Assembly: GCA_022013205.1 (NCBI GenBank)
Contig: JAKLQT010000244.1
Span: forward strand, 1 to 36,843
DNA length: 36,843 bases
Direction of reading: 5' to 3'
Source of the DNA: Candidatus Omnitrophota bacterium
GTDB taxonomy: Bacteria > Omnitrophota > Gorgyraeia > B26-G9
The notes under the pieces were generated by a model. That model was not told the origin of the DNA. It made no database searches and worked only from the letters and a program-made list of their open reading frames with translations. Both the position numbers and the translations under genes were made by a program. Of the stretch, positions 27,268 through 35,275 are shown one piece after another (positions within the stretch are counted from its first letter, which is position 1; each line of letters starts with the position of its first letter).

Positions 27268-30200
27268 TTATACGGCTGATTCTATGGTAGAGTGCGGCGA
27301 TAACGGTTGTATTGTGTGCCGCAGAGTGAGAGTAGGTACTTTTACATTTTGAACCTTCCCCTTGGAGTTAGGAACTACCCTTTTATCCTTTCCGCCTGGA
27401 GCCTGATTGATTTTAGAGATAGTCTCATGGGGAACATAAGGAACTATAATTTCTCCCAAATCCAGGATGTTTAACCGCGGCTTCTCCGGATTTCGCTTAT
27501 CAACATAATAAAAATCCACATTGTAACGCATTTTTGCCGTATCCATTACTCCGTTTTTTACCGGATGTCCTAACCGTGTAATAACCGTATCACTAATTTC
27601 AAACCTATTGACAACCCTGATATCTCCGCCTGTATACAGGGAACCGCTGGGGCCGGAATCTTTTGTCATCGCTTCCGCACTTTGCTTATATAATGTCATC
27701 AATGCTTTTTCTTCCAGCAAAGATAACCTCTCTTCCTTTACTGCTTGCTGAACACGGTTTAAAAAATCCGGCCGACAAAAATATGACCCGTAAGATTCCA
27801 CAAAAAAACTTTCCACCAGTTGCTTGCTTAAGTTACGCGCTTTAAGCTCCTTTTGCAAAAATACTTCGGGTAAAGCATGAAAATGAAAAGAGAAAACTCC
27901 GTTTATAAAACGCCGATCATCCAAGTTTTCGTAACTGTCGTCTTTTTCCGAATAAGACTGCACACTGTTCGGCCATAAAGTTCCGTCTTGTCTTAAATCC
28001 CAGATTCCTCCGTATTCGGTGGTGTGATCAAACATATCCTTAGCGCCGATTTCGCTCAATCTTGCGGCTAGTTGCGGATTATGCAAGGCCTTCTCTACGA
28101 GTACGAGGCGTAAAAGAGCCAGATTGGAAAATCTTTCAAATGCCGGACGTTCGGTGTAATCAGAAGACGGCTTTATTTTCTTTGGGCCATCTTCTGTCCA
28201 AATGGTTATCGGCAAATCATCCCTTTTCTGTCGTGGGAAAGCCTTACGGGTTAATATATCCTTAATTTCACGGATCATTGCCTGACGGTCAAACAGCATC
28301 TTTTCAAGCTCTGGCGAAATCTCATTTAAAAGCAGCACATCGCTGATAGTCACCCGTTCTCCCAGAGTTTCCAATCTGTTGATAATTCCTTCCATTCTTT
28401 CCCGGTTAAATTTTTCGGCTATTCTTATCACTGTTAAAAAAGAGGAGCTGTGCAATTGCCTGATATAAAAACGCGTCTTAATAAATGAAACTACATCCTT
28501 AAATCGCAAAGAAAAAAGCAGGCTCATTTTTTCGCGGTCCTTTGCAACCGAATCGTAGAGTTCGGATAATTTCATAAGATCACGGATATCTTTTGCCCCC
28601 CCGTAAAATTGTTTGATGATTTTCTCGCTGAACCTTAAGAAATTATTGTCCTTCAAGTTATGAACAAACCGTTTGTCCGAATACGCGGCCATGGCCGCTA
28701 TTTTCAGCGGCTTATAGTCACGATAATTCGTCTTTAAATCAAAACCAAGCCGCGCCAGTTTATCCAGCACAAAAACCGTCTCAGGAGTGTAGTTATCTGA
28801 AATGTCCAAGGCTTTCAACAATATTTTTTCCTTCGTCCCTTTCCCCGGATACATGCGGGAAAAGAAGGCATTGAGCTCATCATATATCGGCCGCATTGAC
28901 GGTTTTTCCAGATCTTCCAACAGATAATCTATTGTAAAAATGGAAATATTATTTGAAAATTCCACAATTTCAATTTTACTGAATCCATATTTTTTTTGTA
29001 AAATATTCGCGGCTTTGAGAAATTTCTCAACATCTATCAACTTATAACATAAAAACCACTGTAACCATGCCAGGGGAACTTTTCCCTCAACAAGTTCTCC
29101 TTTTTTCTGGAAATACTCAACAAAATATTCTTTCCATAGTTTACCCTTCTTTTGCGCCTCGAGGTCATATGCTTCTATCAGCAAACGCGCATTATTTAAG
29201 AAACCAACTTTGTCATAAAAATCATTCAGGGCCGTAAGCACAACAGGTTTGCCGTCCTCAATCCGGCTTATTAAGCGATATTGTTTCTTCAGCTTTACAA
29301 ATTTTTCGGCATTCTTTTTATCCAAATAAAAATCGCGTTCTTCCGGGTTGAGCAATATCTCAATAAACCGGTCAAATCCCAGGCTGCTTAACTGCCAATT
29401 TTTTATCAAAACATCATAGAGAGTAGCGGTAACAGGCGATTGCAACTGCTCATAAATTTGTTTGAAATTCAAATCATATTCCGCCGCTTTACCAAATATG
29501 TTCTCTTGCGGCAATACTACTGCCTTGAAATTTTTTTTCTCTAAAAGATTTATGATTTTGATCCTGGTTTTAACATCTTCCAATTTGAATTCCGGCATGC
29601 CTCTTGTCCTTAAACGCTGTATACTGTCATTCAACCGCCAAAAATCCTGCTGCGAACCATAAGCCTTAATAATATGGGTCATCACCCCCAGAGACATCCG
29701 GTTTTTTAATTCAGGATAGCGCGCAGTTAATTTATCAACGAATCTCCGGAAGTTACGGTTATCGGCAGAAGGAAAGACATAGCTTCCGGCATAGTCTGAG
29801 GTGAAATCAAGCTTACCGAGATTAGTATTAAAAAGGCTTAACAGGGAATCATAACGCATTAAAAAATCCTTAAACTCAGCGGGGCTCATCTCATCCGTCG
29901 CCCAAACCTCCAGATACTTATCTACAAGCTCAAGCTTTCTTAGATTAAAAGCGCCGGCTATCTTATATAACAATTTCCAGAATAAACTATCTTTCTGCCT
30001 ATAAAAACTACTTCTCAGTGACAAAACATCACTGTGACCGAGAAACTCGCTTACTGTCTCATATGCAACTCTCTGCGGATATTTATCCTTAAAATAGGAC
30101 CAGATCGTTAATGACAAGGGATGACTTAAAGATTCCATTTTATCCTTATCCACTTCAACCAGACTTTTAAAATCAGATACATCTTCGATTTTAACTCCAT

Positions 30201-31323
30201 ATGTTGAGCGGAGAAATACATATTGCCGCGCCCATTTTTTAACGGTTTTTTCGTAATCAATTTTCTCTCGCAATGGGCTTTCAGCAAGAGCAGTCAAAAT
30301 CCTTATATTCAGAAGGTAACTGATATCAAATTCTACGCCCAACGGTTTAAAATACTGTTTAAGAACAGAAAAAGACTGCGTTATCCGGCCGGACACAAAC
30401 TGCTCCAAATGGGGAGGCGATAAATATATATCCAGCGCTTGGGACAGATAATTGTTTGGAGTTATGTTATACATTTTTTCCAAAAAATCACAAAATACCC
30501 TAAACTCCGGACTTTTTAAAGTATGTAAATATATCTTTTTTTCTTTTTCCTCTTTCGTGATAATGGTAAAGATTTCTAAAAAAGGGACATCAGCGGTTTG
30601 CAAATCCAGATTTTCCGCCGCCCATAACAATGTTTCTTTAAACTCGCGCGAGGAGATAATTACCTTAATTTCAGCAAGAGTTTTTTTCAGGAGACTCCTA
30701 TCAAATTCAATCAATTCGAATGAAAATTGTTCGTTGAATTCCCGTAAGATTGAAAGCATTTGCGCATTTTCCAGGGTAAAAAATTTTCGTTTTGTAATAC
30801 CGGGATTCCTGCCCTTGTGCCAGTCGAAAACTAAATCCCATCTGTACCATCCCTGCGCCCTCAATATTAATAAGAGATCTTTCGCGGGAATGGATTCCAG
30901 TGTTACATCCCCGGCTATTAACTGCTCTCTGGTTGCCTGAAGTTCGGAAATATTTCTTGAGATGCCGGGAGGAAACAGCTGATGTCCGCTGAACCCAGGT
31001 ATTAGTCGGTCACCGGGTTGCATAAGCATTAAAAGAGCAGACATTGTTAATATGGCTTTTTTTATTTTACTCAGTCTTTTTGCTTCCAGAACAAAATCGG
31101 CATTGCCCTTTTCCGGAAGAACAATGTTTTCTGCTTGAAAAATCTGTTTTACATGTTCTTGCGAAATTTGGACGGCAGGAGCAAGCGTATCATAAGCTTT
31201 TTCTCCGCTAATGACCATGTCATTGCCGGCCATTCCCGTGGAAAAACAAAAAATTGGCGGAAAAATAAGTAAACTAATTAATTTTATTAATCTCGGGCTT
31301 AACTTTATTTTGTCTATCTTCAT
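27268..31323 (-). CDS. Giant leader/tag family protein, helical, 1351 aa, ends TIESAV
   Basis: N-terminal hydrophobic LIKLISLLIFPPIFCFSTGMAG; TLAPAVQISQEHVKQIF motif; second TM AILTMSALLMLMQPG; long helical body; C-terminal FSFHFHALPEVF...DSGPSGSLYTGGDI. Confidence 0.75.
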   Translation of the reverse strand: MKIDKIKLSPRLIKLISLLIFPPIFCFSTGMAGNDMVISGEKAYDTLAPAVQISQEHVKQIFQAENIVLPEKGNADFVLEAKRLSKIKKAILTMSALLMLMQPGDRLIPGFSGHQLFPPGISRNISELQATREQLIAGDVTLESIPAKDLLLILRAQGWYRWDLVFDWHKGRNPGITKRKFFTLENAQMLSILREFNEQFSFELIEFDRSLLKKTLAEIKVIISSREFKETLLWAAENLDLQTADVPFLEIFTIITKEEKEKKIYLHTLKSPEFRVFCDFLEKMYNITPNNYLSQALDIYLSPPHLEQFVSGRITQSFSVLKQYFKPLGVEFDISYLLNIRILTALAESPLREKIDYEKTVKKWARQYVFLRSTYGVKIEDVSDFKSLVEVDKDKMESLSHPLSLTIWSYFKDKYPQRVAYETVSEFLGHSDVLSLRSSFYRQKDSLFWKLLYKIAGAFNLRKLELVDKYLEVWATDEMSPAEFKDFLMRYDSLLSLFNTNLGKLDFTSDYAGSYVFPSADNRNFRRFVDKLTARYPELKNRMSLGVMTHIIKAYGSQQDFWRLNDSIQRLRTRGMPEFKLEDVKTRIKIINLLEKKNFKAVVLPQENIFGKAAEYDLNFKQIYEQLQSPVTATLYDVLIKNWQLSSLGFDRFIEILLNPEERDFYLDKKNAEKFVKLKKQYRLISRIEDGKPVVLTALNDFYDKVGFLNNARLLIEAYDLEAQKKGKLWKEYFVEYFQKKGELVEGKVPLAWLQWFLCYKLIDVEKFLKAANILQKKYGFSKIEIVEFSNNISIFTIDYLLEDLEKPSMRPIYDELNAFFSRMYPGKGTKEKILLKALDISDNYTPETVFVLDKLARLGFDLKTNYRDYKPLKIAAMAAYSDKRFVHNLKDNNFLRFSEKIIKQFYGGAKDIRDLMKLSELYDSVAKDREKMSLLFSLRFKDVVSFIKTRFYIRQLHSSSFLTVIRIAEKFNRERMEGIINRLETLGERVTISDVLLLNEISPELEKMLFDRQAMIREIKDILTRKAFPRQKRDDLPITIWTEDGPKKIKPSSDYTERPAFERFSNLALLRLVLVEKALHNPQLAARLSEIGAKDMFDHTTEYGGIWDLRQDGTLWPNSVQSYSEKDDSYENLDDRRFINGVFSFHFHALPEVFLQKELKARNLSKQLVESFFVESYGSYFCRPDFLNRVQQAVKEERLSLLEEKALMTLYKQSAEAMTKDSGPSGSLYTGGDIRVVNRFEISDTVITRLGHPVKNGVMDTAKMRYNVDFYYVDKRNPEKPRLNILDLGEIIVPYVPHETISKINQAPGGKDKRVVPNSKGKVQNVKVPTLTLRHTIQPLSPHSTIESAV

Positions 31324-31397
31324 ATGTCTGTTGAATTCGTTATATTCGTTTATCCCGTTTTTTTAGTTTTTCCGTTCTTAGGTCTTTTTGTTCTTTT

Positions 31398-31460
31398 AAG
31401 CTTGCGGCTTGTAGCTTGTGTAATGTAGCCTGTAGCATGAGTTCTATCAGCTATCAGTTC
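31398..31460. repeat. Heptamer-type repeat tract (agcttgc/ggcttgt/agcttgt/agcctgt/agcatga/agctatc)
   Basis: Read directly between the 1351-aa gene and its promoter. Confidence 0.7.
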
Positions 31461-31506
31461 TTTTAAATAGTTATGCTCTATAATCAAGGTTAAAAATAAT
31501 CGTTAA

Positions 31507-31535
31507 AGTATACACTATTTTTGAAAATTTCGCAA
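31507..31535 (-). promoter_or_regulatory. Promoter copy 4 of shared class: TTGCGA-17 bp-TATACT
   Basis: Minus strand TTGCGAAATTTTCAAAAATAGTGTATACT upstream of the 1351-aa gene; half-site aacatattg at 31568-31576. Confidence 0.65.
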
Positions 31536-31619
31536 AATAATCAAGCGGTAAATATAATTTGTGCTGCAACATATTGATATAATTAAAGTTAAAGAAAAGG
31601 CTAAGTTAACGCGGCAAAT

Positions 31620-32555
31620 TTATTTATTCTTAGCGGATAAATGCACACAAATTTGGCAGGCAATCTCTTTAGGCTGGTCCTCTTTTCTTGTCCGGATCCA
31701 GACAATATCCTTATCCTGCCTGAACCAGGTCAACTGGCGTTTGGCAAACCGGCGCGTATCGCGTTTAAGTATCTCCACAGCCTCCGCGAATGAACAGTCC
31801 CCGTCTATATAAGCAAACAATTGCTTTATACCTAATACCTGGCACGCGGTCTTACTCAGCTTCATAACCTTAAGCCGCCTTGCCTCTTCCAGGGCTCCCT
31901 GCCGCAGCATGGCATCAACTCGGCCTTCAATCCGCTGATAAAGCTCTCCGCGTTCCCTTTCCAGGCCGAACATCATCACCCGATATGACGCGTCCAGGCC
32001 GCTGATTTGCGTTTTGAGTTGAGAGATCGGCTTTTTATTCAGTTCATAGGCCTCAAGGCTGCGGATAACCCTGCGCAGATTATTCGGATGAATCTTTTTC
32101 GCCGCCTCCGGGTCCACCTTTTGCAGCCGTTCATAGAGGTAATCATTTCCCTTTTCTTCCGCCAGCTTCTGCAATTTTACACGCAGCTGCTTATCTTTGC
32201 CTTTATCTTCAAATAACCCTTTGGTTAATACCCGCACATACAATCCCGTGCCGCCGGCAATAAGCGGGATGTGATTACGCGAATGAATCTCCGGAATCAG
32301 CTTTAACGCCTTCTCGCGGAAAAGCGCCGCGCTGTATTCTTCATCAAGCTCCAGGCAATCAATAAGATGATGCACTGCCCGCGAACGCAGTGCCGCGGAA
32401 GGCTTCGCGTTGAGAATATCCATGCCGCGGTAAACCTGCATGGAATCCGCGGAGATAATCTCCGCGTTTATAAGGCAGGCAAGCTCTACGGCAACTTCCG
32501 ACTTTCCACTTGCCGTCGGACCAATTAAAAAGATAACTAATGGTTTTTTTAACAC
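31620..32555 (-). CDS. miaA: tRNA dimethylallyltransferase, 311 aa
   Basis: IFLIGPTASGKSEVAVELA; AEIISADSMQVYRGMDILNAKPS; GGTGLYVRVLTKGLF; RRFAKRQLTWFRQD. Confidence 0.96.
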   Translation of the reverse strand: MLKKPLVIFLIGPTASGKSEVAVELACLINAEIISADSMQVYRGMDILNAKPSAALRSRAVHHLIDCLELDEEYSAALFREKALKLIPEIHSRNHIPLIAGGTGLYVRVLTKGLFEDKGKDKQLRVKLQKLAEEKGNDYLYERLQKVDPEAAKKIHPNNLRRVIRSLEAYELNKKPISQLKTQISGLDASYRVMMFGLERERGELYQRIEGRVDAMLRQGALEEARRLKVMKLSKTACQVLGIKQLFAYIDGDCSFAEAVEILKRDTRRFAKRQLTWFRQDKDIVWIRTRKEDQPKEIACQICVHLSAKNK

Positions 32556-32673
32556 AATCTACGTCCTTACTTCGAAACTGAGACAATTATAACATACTTG
32601 AAGTCAGAAGTCAGACATCAGAAGACAGAAAAAATCAAAATCTGTATTCTGTTTTCTGTCGTCTGTCTTCTCC

Positions 32674-33450
32674 CTACGGGAAGATATGCGTCGGCAGGTT
32701 TTCTTTGTCTTTGAGCTGGTTTTCCATGTATTCCGCGGCAAGGCGGGAGGCAAACTCTCCGACGCGCACACGGTAGAGCTTTCCCTTGCGGGATTCCAAC
32801 GGCGTAATATACGCCTCATAACCTTTAGACTTCAGGTCATCATACAAACTCTGCGCGTTCTCCATAGAGGTAAAACAGCCGACCTGTATGGTAAAGAAAT
32901 TACCGCCCACGGTAGTGGCCTTTGCCAGTTGCGCCTCAAAGCTTTCCGGAAATTTCTTATGCAATTGGCTGAAATAATACTCCGATTTTGCCAATTCGCT
33001 TTTTCCCTGATAAGCCCTGCCTAACTTATAAAAAAGCATCGCCTGGTAATCGGTATCACTGCCCTTTGTCAGCAACTGGTCGTATATGCTCACCGCGTCA
33101 TCGTAATTATGCTGCATGAAATAGGTATCGGCAATCCCGATATATAATTCCGTGGAAAGCGGCTTCTGTATATAAGGAATCGCCTTACGGAACGCATCGC
33201 GCGCCTTTTCATAGTATTCCATATTAAACAGGCAAACGCCCTCGACATAAAAAATTTCGCCTTTTGCCGCTTTATCAGCAGCGCCGCGTTCAAGCCGGGA
33301 GCACTCGTTCAGGGCTTCCCCAAATTCGCCTCTAAGCATCTTCGCGAACACAGGGTCCAGGCTTTTTGTATACCCGTAGGCAAACAAATTGCCGGCCAAA
33401 ATGCTCATTAACCCAAAACAAATAATTATAACTATCAGTCTTTTACGCAT
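32674..33450 (-). CDS. Exported TPR protein with C-terminal SPOR domain, 258 aa
   Basis: Signal peptide; TPR-like repeats; FFTIQVGCFTSMENAQSLYDDLKSKGYEAYITPLESRKGKLYRVRVGEFASRLAAEYM fits SPOR. Confidence 0.85.
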   Translation of the reverse strand: MRKRLIVIIICFGLMSILAGNLFAYGYTKSLDPVFAKMLRGEFGEALNECSRLERGAADKAAKGEIFYVEGVCLFNMEYYEKARDAFRKAIPYIQKPLSTELYIGIADTYFMQHNYDDAVSIYDQLLTKGSDTDYQAMLFYKLGRAYQGKSELAKSEYYFSQLHKKFPESFEAQLAKATTVGGNFFTIQVGCFTSMENAQSLYDDLKSKGYEAYITPLESRKGKLYRVRVGEFASRLAAEYMENQLKDKENLPTHIFP

Positions 33451-33459
33451 TGGATAACT

Positions 33460-33522
33460 TTCACCGGATATCGGCCGTTGGCCATAGACTACCTTTTCCC
33501 GTATTTTATCATATCCGGTGAA
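33460..33522. repeat. Perfect 12-bp inverted repeat ttcaccggatat...atatccggtgaa upstream of the SPOR gene
   Basis: Arms 33460-33471 and 33511-33522. Confidence 0.75.
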
Positions 33523-33524
33523 TG

Positions 33525-33737
33525 TTAAAAAGAAATTATTACAAAGCGGATTCTGCAGGTCATTCGTAAATAATACGGCAGGGAGACATCAAGCCCTGCC
33601 TCCATCATCTCCCGCTCATCCAAAACAGCGTTATGCCGGTCTTCCAGCCATGGTGTGATCTTTTCCGCGCCGCCCTGATCTCCGAAAAATAAGATATCTA
33701 TGACCGGTCTTGCAGTTTTCGGAAATTTATGGTATAT
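33525..33737 (-). pseudogene. C-terminal remnant of an unidentified gene
   Basis: Minus-strand open frame KFPKTARPVIDILFFGDQGGAEKITPWLEDRHNAVLDEREMMEAGLDVSLPYYLRMTCRIRFVIISF*, no start codon; upstream part absent. Confidence 0.4.
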
Positions 33738-33738
33738 T
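33710..33738 (+). promoter_or_regulatory. Promoter copy 5 of shared class: TTGCAG-17 bp-TATATT
   Basis: Plus strand TTGCAGTTTTCGGAAATTTATGGTATATT upstream of the 469-aa gene. Confidence 0.75.
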
Positions 33739-33823
33739 TAATAACCTTTTGTAATAAATGATTAAATAAATAAGCAAATTTTAATACACAGAACACTTAT
33801 AAACCCCAAAAGTAAAATAAAAA

Positions 33824-35233
33824 ATGAACAAAAGAATATTCTTTAAAACAGTATCGTTCGTCCTTATTATATCATTTTTGTCGCTGGATATGTCTTGGGC
33901 GGGGGGAAGAATAATCCCTCCCTCTAAAAACAAAAACACACTCAGTCCATCTCTGCAAATAGATAGCCAAGAAATAAAAAATTCCCTGAAAACTCATTAT
34001 TTTAAATTATCAGCTCCTACTAAAATCAAAATAAACTCGGGACATATTAACCTTCAAAATTATAAGCGTCCTAAAGTACTTAATATATCAGAATTTATTA
34101 AGGGAATAAGCTTTTTATTAATATCTATTGGTATACTTAGTTTTATCTTACAAAAATTTATGGGCAGATTCACGGCAGAGTATATATCTATTAGTCTAAT
34201 CGTAGGCATTAGCGGTGCAATGATGACTATTCTCAATGAAGTGAGTATAGCAATTTTCGGCAGAGAATTCACAATAAATCTTACTTCGCTGCCTGAACTC
34301 GATATTGAAGGAGTTTCAAATTTAGCGCCAAAGATAAAAGATCGATTTTTAAACATGCTATATCGGCTTGGATTAAGAAATGAACTAAACTTTAAAAACC
34401 CAAGCCCCAGCGGAGATTTCGTAATTTTAGGGAGCAAAACGTTAAACATGGATGATGAAACGGTAAAAGTATATTTTGTCAATTCTCTTAATCCTATGAA
34501 ATCCTCTTTTGAAAATGGCCATGCTTTTATAACCAACCCCAAAGAACGAAAAATCCATGTCGTCCTTAATGTTATTGCGCAGGAAATTAATTGCGAAATT
34601 ATGCCTTATTTGGAAAAAGGTGAAATTAGACTGCCGCATAACGACCGATTAGCCTTAGAATTTAAAAACAATCCTGCACTTTTAAACAATCACAAAGAAA
34701 CAATAGCCTTGATTTATTCATTATTAGGAAGGGAATTTGAAGGCATGTCCAGGGAACAGGTAACCCAAAAAATCGTTAATGCTGCCATCAAGCACAAATT
34801 AACCCAGCTCTCTTTTAACTTAACCGGGCAAAAGATTGAAGACAAAAACCTTGACCTTTTACTAAAAATTAAAGACGGGACAACACCGTTTTTAGCGCTT
34901 AAAGCTCTATTATCTAACGCTATATTAGGAGAAGAGAGTAATGAAATCATAAAAATGCTCGGCAAGGAATTATCATATCCGCATTCATCCGCAACAACCT
35001 ACCAGGATTGGCTTGAAACCTCCGGGATACTCAAAATAGAACATTCAGAACTCAAAAAAATAGCGAAAGAAATTTATTATCAAATCAGGCAAAAAACAGA
35101 AGCACAAAATTCAATACCTTCTGAAACTTTAGGAGTGAAAACTTTGAGCAGTATTCCCCCTCTGCCCCCCAGCCTATCGATGCTCGCCGGCAATCCGCAG
35201 CACTCTATGTTACCTTTCGAACAAGCGATTTAA
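33824..35233 (+). CDS. Leader/tag family membrane protein, 469 aa, ends LPFEQAI
   Basis: MNKRIFFKTVSFVLIISFLSLDMSWAGG leader; TLSPSLQI motif; TMs about aa 85-140; C-terminal FEQAI. Confidence 0.8.
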   Translation: MNKRIFFKTVSFVLIISFLSLDMSWAGGRIIPPSKNKNTLSPSLQIDSQEIKNSLKTHYFKLSAPTKIKINSGHINLQNYKRPKVLNISEFIKGISFLLISIGILSFILQKFMGRFTAEYISISLIVGISGAMMTILNEVSIAIFGREFTINLTSLPELDIEGVSNLAPKIKDRFLNMLYRLGLRNELNFKNPSPSGDFVILGSKTLNMDDETVKVYFVNSLNPMKSSFENGHAFITNPKERKIHVVLNVIAQEINCEIMPYLEKGEIRLPHNDRLALEFKNNPALLNNHKETIALIYSLLGREFEGMSREQVTQKIVNAAIKHKLTQLSFNLTGQKIEDKNLDLLLKIKDGTTPFLALKALLSNAILGEESNEIIKMLGKELSYPHSSATTYQDWLETSGILKIEHSELKKIAKEIYYQIRQKTEAQNSIPSETLGVKTLSSIPPLPPSLSMLAGNPQHSMLPFEQAI

Positions 35234-35275
35234 TCGGGAATCTGGAATTTTAAATCAACTATTATATAGCATCAA

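Noticed and set aside
31561-31812. 83-aa plus-strand ORF
   Set aside because: Mostly antisense to miaA and overlaps the conserved promoter-upstream element.
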